Of a stretch of 19,402 nucleotides of DNA, positions 1 to 10,800 are shown piece by piece. The position numbers were made by a program, and so were the translations under genes. Every line of letters starts with the position of its first letter. Position 1 is the stretch's first letter. Below the pieces are notes generated by a model. The model was not told the origin of the DNA, ran no database searches, and saw only the letters and a program-made list of their open reading frames with translations. Where the stretch lies: NCBI RefSeq assembly GCF_947252345.1, contig NZ_CAMXVC010000031.1, positions 1 to 19,402 on the forward strand, in the 5' to 3' direction. This stretch comes from an uncultured Finegoldia sp. (lineage in GTDB: Bacteria; Bacillota; Clostridia; Tissierellales; Peptoniphilaceae).

Positions 1-173
1 GAACGATACATGATATAATAAAATATCGTATTTATTAAAAAATTCTTATTATTCAGCAAAATATAAAACATCAAGTTGTTTAAAACAGAAAAATAAGAAA
101 ATGACTATAAATTAAATTTTGTAATATCAAATTAAGAAAGTTTGAAAAACGTCTTTATATGTGAGGGAAAATT
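1..173 (+). promoter_or_regulatory. Leader of the methyltransferase operon with possible extended -10
   Basis: A very A/T-rich non-coding stretch. TGATATAAT at 11-19 is identical to the extended -10 element before hsdM and could drive the methyltransferase pair from a leader of about 150 bases. The -35 region is cut off by the window edge, so this is weak. No other gene or RNA is evident. Confidence 0.3.
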
Positions 174-1178
174 GTGAATTATATAGGTTCAAAGTATTCT
201 ATTTTAGATTTTTTAACAGAAAAAATATATGAAGTGAGTGGATATGCGTTAGGAGATAATCTCGTTTTTGCAGACCTTTTTGCTGGAACTGGTGTTGTAG
301 GTGCGAAATTCAAAGAAAATGGATGCAGCGTGATTTCTAACGACATACAATATTATAGTTATGTGATTAATAAATACCTTATAGAAAATTGTAGTAATGT
401 TGATAATTCTTTGGTTGAATATTTAAACTCTTTAGATGGTGTTTCCGGTTTCGTGTATAACAACTTTTGTTATGGTTCTGGAAGTGGTAGAAATTATTTT
501 ACAGACAACAATGGAAGAAAGTGTGATGCAATAAGATTGGAAGTAGAAAAACTGTTTAATGAGAACAAAATATCTGAACAGGATTATTTTGGTCTGATAG
601 CAGGTCTTATCAATTCGATTGACAAGTGTGCGAATACAGCATCAGTATATGGAGCTTTTTTAAAACATATTAAAAAATCAGCTCAAAAAGATTTTTCTTT
701 GGAAATGCTACATAGACCAAATGGTATTCAAGGCAAAGTTTTTAATGAAGATGTAAACAGTTTAATCACTAGAATACAAGGTGATGTACTTTACCTCGAC
801 CCACCATATAATCAAAGACAGTACTCGTCAAATTATCACGTTTTAGAGACTATTGCTAGATATGACAATCCGATTTTGAAAGGCAAAACTGGTCTTAGAA
901 ATTCAGATGAACAGAAAAGCAAGTTTTGTTCAAAAAGAACAGTAGAAAAGGAATTAGAGTTTTTAATTGCAAATGCTGATTTTAAGTACATATTTCTTAG
1001 CTATAACAACGAGGGATTGCTTGATGTGGAAAAAATCAAAGATATTATGGGTAAATATGGGAAATATCAATGTTTCACAAAGACAAATAGACGCTTCAAA
1101 GCCGATAAGGATGTTAATAGGAAAATTCTAGCTAAAGAAACAACAGAATTTTTGCATTGTATGAGCAAGGAGTTTTAA
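174..1178 (+). CDS. D12-class N6-adenine DNA methyltransferase (Type II modification enzyme)
   Basis: Predicted S-adenosylmethionine-dependent enzyme that methylates adenine in a specific DNA site and so protects the host from the nucleases encoded opposite it. The 334-residue protein has the MethyltransfD12 (Dam/DpnM-like, alpha-class) layout. An N-terminal NYIGSK (residues 2-7) is the motif X region. DLFAGTG (34-40) is the AdoMet-binding motif I. A long central segment that should contain the target-recognition region follows, then catalytic DPPY (209-212). The start is GTG at 174, chosen because GAGGG lies 6-10 bases upstream and motif X begins at once. The next methyltransferase gene starts one base after the stop codon, so the two are very probably co-transcribed and act as a pair. 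The enzyme class is secure; the recognition site cannot be read from sequence alone. Confidence 0.9.
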   Translation: MNYIGSKYSILDFLTEKIYEVSGYALGDNLVFADLFAGTGVVGAKFKENGCSVISNDIQYYSYVINKYLIENCSNVDNSLVEYLNSLDGVSGFVYNNFCYGSGSGRNYFTDNNGRKCDAIRLEVEKLFNENKISEQDYFGLIAGLINSIDKCANTASVYGAFLKHIKKSAQKDFSLEMLHRPNGIQGKVFNEDVNSLITRIQGDVLYLDPPYNQRQYSSNYHVLETIARYDNPILKGKTGLRNSDEQKSKFCSKRTVEKELEFLIANADFKYIFLSYNNEGLLDVEKIKDIMGKYGKYQCFTKTNRRFKADKDVNRKILAKETTEFLHCMSKEF

Positions 1179-1179
1179 A

Positions 1180-1968
1180 ATGGCTAAATATAATGATATA
1201 GATAGTTCAAGATGGAGAGAATACGATGATGTCGAAACAGATTCTCTATGGATTATAGAAAAAAGGGATAATAGTGGAGCTCATAGTGGTAGTTATCACG
1301 GAAATTTTGTTCCGCAAATTCCATATCAATTATTCACAAGATATACCAAGAAAGGTGATTGGATTTTAGACCCATTTATGGGTAGTGGAACTTCGTTAAT
1401 AGAAGCTCAGAGGATGCAAAGAAATTCGCTTGGGATTGAACTTCAATATGATGTTGCTAAGGAGGCTTATGGTAGAATTAGTTCGGAAAGAAATGAACTT
1501 GTTCAGACTAAAATTGTTGTAGGAGATAGCAAAACTTTTAATATTGAGGACAAATTGAAAAGTCTTGGATTGAATAGTATCCAATTCGTCATTCTGCATC
1601 CTCCTTATTGGGATATTATTAAATTTTCAGATAATCCCGATGATTTATCTAATTGTAATAGTTTACAATCTTTTTTAGAATCATTTGGTAAAACCGTTGA
1701 CAATACAATAAATGTTTTAGAAAAAAATAGATATTGTGCAGTTGTTATTGGCGATAAATATGCTAATGGGCAGGTAGTTCCTCTTGGATTTTATTGTATG
1801 AATTTAATGATTGAAAAAGGACTGATTTTAAAAGCTATATTAGTAAAAAACTTTGGCGAAACTAAAGGTAAAGCAAATAAGAAAGGTATATGGCGCTATC
1901 GTGCTTTGGTAAATGACTTTTATATTTTTAAACATGAATATATTTTTGTTTTTAAAAAGGTAAAATGA
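1180..1968 (+). CDS. Second DNA methyltransferase of the pair (N6-A/N4-C type, HPPY motif)
   Basis: Predicted DNA amino-methyltransferase of 262 residues, immediately downstream of the D12 enzyme. AdoMet-binding motif I is LDPFMGSGT (63-71), followed by GIE (85-87) at the end of the next strand. The catalytic motif IV reads HPPY (140-143) where D/N/S-PP-Y/F/W is usual. The text around motif I resembles beta-class enzymes, but motif I comes before motif IV, so the order is X-I-IV, as in gamma-like or permuted enzymes. Two methyltransferases in one cassette usually mean that the target site is asymmetric and each enzyme modifies one strand; that is inference here. The gene ends about 60 bases before a strong bidirectional terminator. 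Methyltransferase identity is fairly sure; the methylated base is not determined. Confidence 0.82.
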   Translation: MAKYNDIDSSRWREYDDVETDSLWIIEKRDNSGAHSGSYHGNFVPQIPYQLFTRYTKKGDWILDPFMGSGTSLIEAQRMQRNSLGIELQYDVAKEAYGRISSERNELVQTKIVVGDSKTFNIEDKLKSLGLNSIQFVILHPPYWDIIKFSDNPDDLSNCNSLQSFLESFGKTVDNTINVLEKNRYCAVVIGDKYANGQVVPLGFYCMNLMIEKGLILKAILVKNFGETKGKANKKGIWRYRALVNDFYIFKHEYIFVFKKVK

Positions 1969-2024
1969 ACTCTGATTTTTATTGTAAATGAATTAAGCAA
2001 ATGTTGTACGAGACAATTAACGGA

Positions 2025-2083
2025 TATTATAAAACACCAACTTTAATGCTTTTTATTAAGCAAAAAGTTGGTGTTTTATAATA
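2025..2083. terminator. Bidirectional terminator with perfect 20-bp stem
   Basis: Positions 2025-2044 and 2064-2083 are exact reverse complements of 20 bp. The loop holds a smaller inner stem (TGCTT at 2047-2051 with AAGCA at 2058-2062). Both outer edges are A/T-rich, giving a U-run for transcripts from either side. It sits between the convergent methyltransferase and nuclease genes and should stop both. Confidence 0.85.
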
Positions 2084-2088
2084 TAATA

Positions 2089-3231
2089 TTACAGTATTTT
2101 TTCAAAATCAATTTTGCTTTTGTTTTCATTAATGGCAAAGTATTCTGTTTGCTTTATAGTGATATTAGAATTTGTCGTATTGAAACATTTACTTCGCATA
2201 TAATCAATTAAATCTTCGTCATTTGTTTTTTTAGCAACTATACAAGGGGTGACTTCAACTGTTTTATCTTGGTAGTTTGGGATAATATAATCACAAAGCC
2301 ATTTTATGTACCAATCAAGTTGATAATCCAATATTTGTCTTGTTGGCTCTACACACTTTAATTCAATTACTTTAATAAAAATTTCATTATCTTTCTCTTG
2401 GATAATTAATATATCTATTCTTTGCATTCCAACACCACAGGAAACCTCGTTGCCTATCCAAAAATCCATACCTGGAAAATCCAATAGGTTTAATGAAAGA
2501 ATATTTTGTAAAATATAAGCTTGAAGGTGAACTTCAAATGCGTGACCAGTTTCTATTTTATATAGTAATCTTTCCTTAATTGATAGGGAATTTGTTCGTC
2601 CGTTGTAGGTAAAGTCTTTGTTGTTTTCTGCTATTTTTTTTAAACGAGTGTCGTATGTGTAATTGTAACTTTGTAATGAGTACTCTTTATTTATGTATTT
2701 GAGTTTTTTTAGTAAATCACTAAATTCAAAATCAGTAATCATCGTGCATCCACGATTAGCTTTTAGTTTTCTATAAATTAAACTCCAGCATAATTCATAA
2801 GGATGAGACTTATCTTCTAATGAATCCAAATAATCATGTTCTGTTACGCCCTCAGGGAAAACGCCATGCTCAGAAGGCTCAATAAGAATACGATAAGATA
2901 ATCCCTTGCCCAATTCTTTTTTTAGAAAATTGTCAGAATCATTTTCGTCAAAAAACGCCCTTGTTTTTGCTTTAAAAACCCCGAAAAATCTGCCGGGTTG
3001 TCCTCCTGTTGATTGTAAATAGAATATGATATTATCTCCGATTTGTATCCTAGAAATATCAGCTATCATACATACTAGGTTCCTTTCGGTAATTGGGCTA
3101 AAATTTTTAGCTGAAATATCTGTAGTGGTTAAAAATGTTGAAAGGACTTCTTTGTTTCCGATTCCAGCAAATTTGTACTCCAAATGTAATTTAAATGTTT
3201 GTTCGTTAACTATAAACACATGAGTATTCAT
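2089..3231 (-). CDS. PD-(D/E)XK nuclease with PUA/EVE-like N-terminus (putative restriction endonuclease)
   Basis: Predicted DNA endonuclease of 380 residues. The C-terminal part (about 230-315) carries a recognisable PD-(D/E)XK core: a leading Glu (E234), Asp in RIDIL (D273), then ELK (E290, K292) on the next strand, with Q304 and W307/Y308 on the following helix. This resembles the nuclease half of NucS/DUF91-type proteins. The N-terminal part (about 1-95) has the look of a PUA/EVE-like fold (HVFIVN at 4-9; GDNIIFYL at 65-72; FFGVF at 82-86), a fold used by some proteins to read modified or flipped bases. The ATG at 3231 is preceded by AAGGAG lying inside the end of the HNH gene, one base away, so the two are translationally linked. 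It is probably a restriction enzyme of the cassette; a Type IV-like or accessory role is possible. Confidence 0.72.
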   Translation of the reverse strand: MNTHVFIVNEQTFKLHLEYKFAGIGNKEVLSTFLTTTDISAKNFSPITERNLVCMIADISRIQIGDNIIFYLQSTGGQPGRFFGVFKAKTRAFFDENDSDNFLKKELGKGLSYRILIEPSEHGVFPEGVTEHDYLDSLEDKSHPYELCWSLIYRKLKANRGCTMITDFEFSDLLKKLKYINKEYSLQSYNYTYDTRLKKIAENNKDFTYNGRTNSLSIKERLLYKIETGHAFEVHLQAYILQNILSLNLLDFPGMDFWIGNEVSCGVGMQRIDILIIQEKDNEIFIKVIELKCVEPTRQILDYQLDWYIKWLCDYIIPNYQDKTVEVTPCIVAKKTNDEDLIDYMRSKCFNTTNSNITIKQTEYFAINENKSKIDFEKIL

Positions 3232-3232
3232 T

Positions 3233-3847
3233 TTATTTCTCCTTCAAATGTTTTCTAAATTCAATAGGGTCATACCAAAAACAACCTTTACAAGAATCTT
3301 CATCGCCATTATGCTCAGCACTTCCGCTGTAATATGACATTGGATATCCTAATTCCTTTGCATCGTATCTTATTCCAGTTATCTTGCATTCTTTGCAAAA
3401 TTGACGCTTGGCATCGTTTGCGGCCTTGCTTAATGGTTGGAAATCAGATAATTTTTGATTTTCATTTCGCATTACTCTTGACTCATTTTTTCTGCCGTTC
3501 TTATGGTCAACTTCTGGATTAGAAGTTCCTAGGATGACACATCTTTGTTTTTTAATTTGTTTTTTTATACTATCACTAATATGCTGAGAGTATTCTTTTT
3601 TATTAAAACCAACAGTTCTTATAGCATCTGTTTTGTTTCCAGGAGTTCTAGATTTGTCACGTTCAACTTTGTATTTCTTTCCAAAAGTTGAGTCATCTCT
3701 AGACCATCCAGCACCATTAAGTAATTGCAAAGATTGATATTCTCCGACAAATTCATCAACAGAAACCCATCTGCTAAATCCATTTTTATCGATTCCAGCC
3801 AATTCTTCAAATAATTCGATTTTAGTTTTTTTCCTTGTCATTGACAT
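3233..3847 (-). CDS. HNH-family nuclease (putative Type II restriction endonuclease)
   Basis: A 204-residue protein with a beta-beta-alpha-metal (HNH) active site: EVDHKNGRK (112-120) supplies the metal-site Asp/His, and PLSKAANDAKRQFC (138-151) supplies the Asn and the following helix. Two CxxC pairs (C151/C154 and C186/C189) could hold structural zinc. The cysteine pair often seen before the HNH core is reduced to one (C103). The C-terminal tail ends in a WYDP-containing segment. It lies between the controller gene (26-base overlap) and the PD-(D/E)XK nuclease gene (1-base gap), so it belongs to the same transcript and is a likely restriction subunit. A second in-frame ATG lies six bases in, at 3841. 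HNH assignment is confident; its exact role beside a second nuclease is inferred. Confidence 0.78.
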   Translation of the reverse strand: MSMTRKKTKIELFEELAGIDKNGFSRWVSVDEFVGEYQSLQLLNGAGWSRDDSTFGKKYKVERDKSRTPGNKTDAIRTVGFNKKEYSQHISDSIKKQIKKQRCVILGTSNPEVDHKNGRKNESRVMRNENQKLSDFQPLSKAANDAKRQFCKECKITGIRYDAKELGYPMSYYSGSAEHNGDEDSCKGCFWYDPIEFRKHLKEK

Positions 3848-4055
3848 CTTCCTCTATAAAAAGCTTATAAGTTTCAATTTCAAGAGCGTCTGCAATTTTT
3901 TGAATATTATATAGCGAAATGCTTCTTCTATAACATTCTATTGCGCTTATATATGTACGGTGCATTCCGCATTTATCAGCAAATTCTTCCTGAGATAATC
4001 CCAATTGAACTCGATATTTTTTTAAATTATTTGCAAAAACTTTTATAATATCCAT
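3822..4055 (-). CDS. XRE/Cro-type HTH controller protein of the restriction cassette
   Basis: A 77-residue helix-turn-helix protein, typical in size and position for a restriction-modification controller (C protein), which delays and then balances nuclease expression. The HTH is visible as LGLSQEEFADKCGMHRTYISAIE, followed by a helix with IADALEI. The frame is open up to an ATG at 4124, which would add 23 hydrophobic/basic residues. The ATG at 4055 is preferred because GAGGAG lies about 10 bases before it and because the resulting N-terminus (MDIIKVFANNLKKYR) matches the normal start of such proteins. The stop overlaps the HNH gene by 26 bases. C-protein function is inferred from context; a plain repressor remains possible. 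Confidence 0.8.
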   Translation of the reverse strand: MDIIKVFANNLKKYRVQLGLSQEEFADKCGMHRTYISAIECYRRSISLYNIQKIADALEIETYKLFIEEDVNDKEKN

Positions 4056-4102
4056 TGTAAAATCTCTCCTCAAAAATAGTTTAATTAAAGCGAATAATAA
4101 AA

Positions 4103-4112
4103 GTCTACAGAC
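4103..4112. promoter_or_regulatory. Possible operator upstream of the controller gene
   Basis: GTCT-AC-AGAC is a short inverted repeat about 50 bases upstream of the controller start codon, in the right place for C-protein self-regulation. It does not match the classical GACTnnnAGTC C-box exactly, and the promoter hexamers here are ambiguous, so this is tentative. Confidence 0.25.
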
Positions 4113-4211
4113 AATAAGTATCACTAGATATATAGTAATATAATAAAATTAAATTCATCACTAATGTGTTACGAACACGTACACCGGCGACAAAGCAAAT
4201 AAATAAAACAC

Positions 4212-4246
4212 AAAGCCAATACATTTTCAAAATGTGTTGGTTTTTT
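4212..4246 (+). terminator. Rho-independent terminator without an evident upstream + strand gene
   Basis: Positions 4212-4227 and 4229-4244 pair over about 16 positions, with two G-U pairs and the innermost pairs lost to the loop. T6 follows at 4241-4246. It would stop rightward transcripts just before the hsd promoter, yet no + strand gene lies between the methyltransferases and this point. It may be a relic of a replaced gene or an insulator. Confidence 0.6.
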
Positions 4247-4291
4247 ATTGTCAAAGTTCAGAGATAAAAATACTATGGGAAAATCTGTATG

Positions 4292-4300
4292 TGATATAAT
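4292..4300 (+). promoter_or_regulatory. Extended -10 promoter of the hsd operon
   Basis: TGATATAAT is a perfect extended -10 element (TGn plus TATAAT at 4295-4300), about 64 bases before the hsdM start and just after the terminator at 4212-4246. No good -35 hexamer stands at 17 bases (ACTATG), which fits an extended -10 promoter. Confidence 0.55.
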
Positions 4301-4363
4301 TAAATTGAAATATTACGTAAAATTTTAAAATAAAAATTTATGAAATTAATAGGAGAGATGAAA

Positions 4364-5936
4364 ATGTCGGTAGTATCAAACGAGAATAACGAATCAGCAC
4401 AAAGAGCGGAACTTCACAGAAAAATTTGGGCGATTGCAGATGATGTCAGAGGTGCTGTTGACGGATGGGACTTTAAACAATACATATTGGGAATATTATT
4501 CTACAGATTTATTTCTGAAAATATCACAGAATTTTTCAATAAAGTTGAACACGAAGCAGGTGATGAAACATTCGACTACGCAGAAATAACTGACGAGGAA
4601 GCGGAGATGGATTTCAGACCGGACACTGTAGAAGAAAAAGGATTTTTCATTTTACCAAGTCAATTATTCAAAAACGTCGTAAAAACAGCACACACCAACG
4701 AAAATCTGAATACTGATTTGGAAAATATTTTCAAATCAATAGAATCAAGTGCGATAGGATATCCATCAGAAGATGACATCAAAGGATTATTCGAAGACGT
4801 TGATACTACGAGCAACAAACTAGGAGCAACAGTAGCAGAGAAAAACAAAAGATTATGTGACATATTAACGGGAATTGACAAAATAAATTTTGGCAAATTC
4901 GAAAACAACGACATCGATGCGTTCGGCGATGCTTACGAATATTTGATATCCAACTACGCAAGTAATGCGGGAAAATCAGGAGGAGAATTCTTCACACCAC
5001 AAACAGTTTCAAAACTATTGGCAAGACTCGTAATGGACGGAAAAACAAGCATTAACAAGGTATATGACCCAACATGTGGCAGTGGCTCACTTTTGTTGCA
5101 AATGAAAAAACAATTTGAAAAACACATCATAGACGAAGGATTTTTCGGACAAGAAATCAACATAATCAACTTCAACCTTGCTCGTATGAATATGTTCTTG
5201 CACAACGTGAATTACAATAATTTTTCGATAAAAAGAGGAGACACGTTGCTCAATCCATTGCACAATGATGAAAAGCCATTCGATGCGATAGTTTCCAATC
5301 CACCTTATTCAATCAAATGGGTGGGAGACAATGACCCGACGTTAATCAACGACGAAAGATTCGCCCCTGCTGGAAAGCTTGCGCCAAAATCATACGCAGA
5401 TTACGCATTCATAATGCATTCATTATCGTACTTGTCCAGTAAAGGAAGAGCCGCGATAGTATGTTTCCCTGGAATATTCTACAGAAAAGGCGCTGAAAAA
5501 ACCATCAGAAAATACTTGGTAGACAACAACTTTATCGATTGTGTAATTCAATTGCCGGAAAATTTATTCTTCGGAACATCAATCGCCACATGTGTACTTG
5601 TAATGGCGAAAAACAAAACAGAAAACAAAATACTGTTCATAGATGCAACTAATGAATTTAAAAAAGAAACCAACAACAATATATTAGAAGAAAAAAACAT
5701 AAATGCAATTGTAGACGAGTTCAGAGACAGAAAAGAAGTAGATTATTTCTCCAGATATGTAGACAAATCAGAAATTGAAGAAAATGAATACAACTTGTCA
5801 GTGTCAACATACGTTGAAAAAGAAGACACCAGAGAAAAAATAGACATCAAAGTACTCAACAAACAAATCGAACAGACCGTACAAAGAATAGACGAATTGC
5901 GAGCTTCGATAAATGAAATAGTAAAGGAGCTTGAAG

Positions 5937-5944
<8 letters not shown>
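4364..5944 (+). CDS. hsdM: Type I restriction-modification methyltransferase subunit HsdM
   Basis: The modification subunit of a Type I system; with HsdS it methylates adenine in a bipartite site, and with HsdR it forms the restriction complex. The 526-residue protein has the HsdM N-terminal helical domain (about 18-150), the GEFFTP box (207-212), AdoMet motif I DPTCGSG (235-241), catalytic NPPY (312-315) and the conserved LPENLFFGTSIATCVLV block near 404-420. The frame is open from an ATG at 4340. The ATG at 4364 is chosen because AGGAG (4351-4355) lies 8 bases upstream of it. hsdS overlaps its end by 8 bases. Its wording is richer in A and C than hsdR in the same operon, which hints at separate histories. 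Confidence 0.95.
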
Positions 5945-7184
<1,240 letters not shown>

Positions 7185-7197
7185 CAGATATTATCAA

Positions 7198-7824
7198 TTG
7201 CTTGAAGAAGCTTGTAAACTTGCAAAAATTGATTGCTTTAAAATTAAGATGGGAAAATTATCGGACTATTTAATAGAAACAAAAAATATTAAATGGAATG
7301 ATAAAGAAGAATTTACTTATATTGATTTATCATCTATAGATAGAGAAAATAATTCAATTCTAGCAACAACTGTAGTGAATAAAAATAATGCGCCTAGTAG
7401 AGCAAGGCAGTTAATTAAGAAAAAAGATATATTGTTTGGAACTACAAGACCATTGCTAAAAAGATATTATTTCGTTGAAGAAGAATATGATGGGCAATTG
7501 TGCAGTACTGGTTTTTGTGTTTTAAGGACGAATGAGGAAAAAATATTACCGAAGTGGATTTATTATAATATAATGACTAGTAAATTTTTAGAATTTGTTA
7601 AGATAAATGAAAAAGGAACAAGTTATCCTTCGATTTCAGATTCTACAGTAAAAGAATACAAAATCCCAGTGCCACCAATACCTGTTCAAGAGCATATTGT
7701 TTCTATTTTAGATAAGTTTGATGAGTTGGTGAATGATATTTCGGGGGGGATTCCGAAAGAGATTGAGTTAAGACAGAAAGAATATGAATTTTATAGAGAG
7801 AAGTTGTTAAATTTTCCTAGATAG
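7198..7824 (+). CDS. hsdS: Third HsdS half-subunit (one recognition domain), currently out of frame with hsdS
   Basis: Encodes one target-recognition domain (from about MGKLSDYL to KEYKIPVPP) followed by the same conserved helical region that ends each half of HsdS (VQEHIVSILDKF, EIELRQKEYEFYREKL). It is therefore half of a specificity subunit. The open frame runs from about 7129, through the tract, to the stop at 7822-7824. Only TTG (7198) or ATG (7249) could start it alone, and neither has a convincing ribosome binding site. It is therefore likely silent in this register and expressed as a C-terminal extension of hsdS when the AAGC count changes, giving 627 residues after loss of one unit. 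Low-level independent translation as a dimerising half-S is the alternative. GGAGGAG after its stop serves hsdR. Confidence 0.75.
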   Translation: MLEEACKLAKIDCFKIKMGKLSDYLIETKNIKWNDKEEFTYIDLSSIDRENNSILATTVVNKNNAPSRARQLIKKKDILFGTTRPLLKRYYFVEEEYDGQLCSTGFCVLRTNEEKILPKWIYYNIMTSKFLEFVKINEKGTSYPSISDSTVKEYKIPVPPIPVQEHIVSILDKFDELVNDISGGIPKEIELRQKEYEFYREKLLNFPR

Positions 7825-7833
7825 GAGGAGATT

Positions 7834-10800
7834 ATGTCTGATAAGTTTGTAAATTATAATACGTCGACTATTGCAGAGATGAATAATGGAATTATTTTGT
7901 CTAGTTATAAAAAAGAAAGTGTCGTTGAGGAATCTTATCAAACTGAGAGCCAACTGGAGATGAAGTTGATTAAGAATTTGGAAAGCCAAGGTTATGAGAG
8001 ACTTTTTGCTCGTTCGAACAAGGATTTGTATGAGAATTTGAGGTTGCAAATCGAGAGGTTGAATAATGTTCGTTTTTCGGATGAGGAATGGAGCAGACTT
8101 TTGGTTGAGTATTTGGATTGTCCAAGCGAAGGTTTGATTGAAAAGACTAGAAAGGTTCAAGAAAATCATATTTACGATTTTGTATTTGATGACGGACACG
8201 TGAAGAATATCAAGATTATCGATAAGAAAAATATTCACAACAATTTCCTACAAGTTACGAATCAAATCAATGCTGAGGGCAAGAAGAAAAATAGATACGA
8301 TGTGACGATTTTGGTGAATGGGCTTCCTCTTGTTCATATTGAGTTAAAGAGGAGAGGGTTGAATTTGCAGGAGGCTTTCAATCAAATCCACAGATATAGC
8401 AAAGAAAGTTTCAATGAGACTAATTCGTTGTACAAGTATGTTCAAATTTTCGTGATTTCAAATGGTACCATTACGAGATATTTTGCAAATACTACTGCTT
8501 CGAACAAAAATAATTATGAGTTTACTTGTGAATGGGCAGATGCCAAGAACAAGACTATTTGCGATTTGGAAGATTTTACGAAGACTTTTTTTGAAAAGCG
8601 TGTTTTGCTAGAAGTAATTACGAAATACTGCGTGTTCGATGTGAATGATACTTTGCTTGTAATGAGACCGTATCAGATTGCAGCGACTGAAAGGATTTTG
8701 TGGAAGATAAAATCAAGTTATGAAACGAAGAAGGCAGGAAAGGCTGAGGCTGGTGGATTTATTTGGCATACTACTGGTTCTGGTAAGACGTTGACATCTT
8801 TCAAGGCTGCAAAGCTTGCGACTGATTTGGAATTTATTGACAAGGTGTTTTTCGTGGTTGATAGAAAAGATTTAGATTATCAGACGATGAAGGAGTATCA
8901 AAGATTTCAACCGGATAGTGTGAACGGCTCTAAGGATACGAAGGAATTAAAAAAATCTATCGAAAAGAAGGACAACAGAATTGTTGTAACTACTATTCAA
9001 AAATTGAATGAGTTTGTAAAGAAAAATCCTAATCATGAGATTTACGATAAGCACTGCGTGATTATTTACGATGAATGTCACCGTTCACAATTTGGCGATG
9101 CTCAGAAAAATATCAAAAAATCTTTTAAGAAATACTACCAATTTGGGTTTACTGGCACTCCTATTTTTGCAGAAAATTCAATTAATGGGAATACTACTGC
9201 GGAGATTTTCGGGGCGCAACTTCACAGTTATGTGATTACGGATGCTATTAGAGATGGCAAGGTGTTGAAGTTCAAGGTGGACTACAACAATATTACTCCG
9301 AAGTTCAAATCAGCAGAAGAAGAAATTGATGAGGATAAGCTCAAAAAAGTTGAGAACAAGATGCTTCTTCACCCAGAACGTATTTCAGAAATCACAAAAT
9401 ATATTTTGGATGTTTACAATACGAAGACTCACAGAAATGAGTTTTATGATTTGAAAGATAGAAGGCTTAACGGGTTCAATGCAATGCTTGCAGTCCAAAG
9501 TATTGATGCGGCAAAGTTGTATTACGAAGAATTTGAAAAACAACAAAGAGATTTGCCCGAAGATAAAAAGTTGAGGGTTGCGACTATTTTTAGTTTTGCT
9601 GCTAATGAGGAACAAAGTGCTATCGGGGATATAGAAGATGAAGTGTTCAACACTTCTGCTATGAATTTGTCAGCAAAGGAGTTTTTGGACAAGGCTATCA
9701 CGGATTACAATAGTTATTTTAAGCAAAACTTCTCCACAGATGGAAATGAGTTCCAAAATTACTACAAGGATTTGTCACACAAGACTAAAAGAAAAGAAAT
9801 AGACTTGCTAATTGTAGTCGGGATGTTTTTGACAGGATTTGATGCTCCGACTTTGAATACTTTATTTGTCGACAAGAATTTGAGATATCACGGATTGATT
9901 CAAGCTTTTTCGAGAACTAATCGTATTTTGAACAAGGTGAAGACTTTCGGAAATATTGTGTGCTTCAGGGATTTGGAAAAAGCAACGGAAGATGCTATTA
10001 AAACATTCGGCGATGAAAATAGCGTGAATATTATTCTCGAAAAAAGCTACGAAGAATACATGGAAGGTTTTACAGACGAAGAGACTGGGAAAGTTACCAA
10101 AGGTTACAAGGATATTTGCAACGAGATTGTAGAAAAGTTTCCTGAGCCAACAGAGATTTTCTTGGAAGCTGACAAGAAGGAATTTGTGCAGCTTTTTGGT
10201 GAATTATTGAAATCGGAAAATATTTTGAAAAACTTCGATGAGTTTGAAAATTTCGACAAAATTATTTCCGACAGATTAATGCAAGACATGAAGAGCGTGT
10301 ATGTGGATATTAGAGAAAACATCGTGAATGCGAGACGTTCTGGAGATTCTGAGGAACAACAAGTTGATTTCTCTGATGTGGAATTTCAAATTGATTTGTT
10401 GAAGACTGATGAGATTAATTTGGATTATATATTGGCTCTGATTTTGGAAAAATCCAAAGAGCATGAAGATGTTGAAAACTTGAAGGCAGAAGTTCGTAGA
10501 GTTATAAGATCCAGTTTGGGAACGAGAGCTAAGGAAGATTTGGTCATGGATTTTATTAACAAGACAAGATTATCTGAATTGAAAGATAATGATGATATAT
10601 TGGAAACTTTCTATTCATTCGCAAGGAAAGAAAAAGAAAAGAAGGTTGAATCTCTAATTGAAGATGAAAAATTGAAAGAAGGAGCATATCATTTTATCAA
10701 CAAATCAATTGCAAAAGGTTTCGTCGATTATGCTGGTACTGGATTGGATAAAATTTTGCCACCAACATCTCGTAGACAAGGTGCAAGAGAAAAGAAAAAA

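Noticed and set aside
3..29. ACGATA...TATCGT inverted repeat at the left edge as a terminator
   Set aside because: The stem is only six pairs with a 15-base A/T loop and no clear T-run; likely chance in A/T-rich DNA.
4056..4124. Hydrophobic N-terminal extension of the controller protein (start at 4124)
   Set aside because: The ATG at 4055 has a strong GAGGAG site and gives the normal family N-terminus; the extension looks like translated leader.
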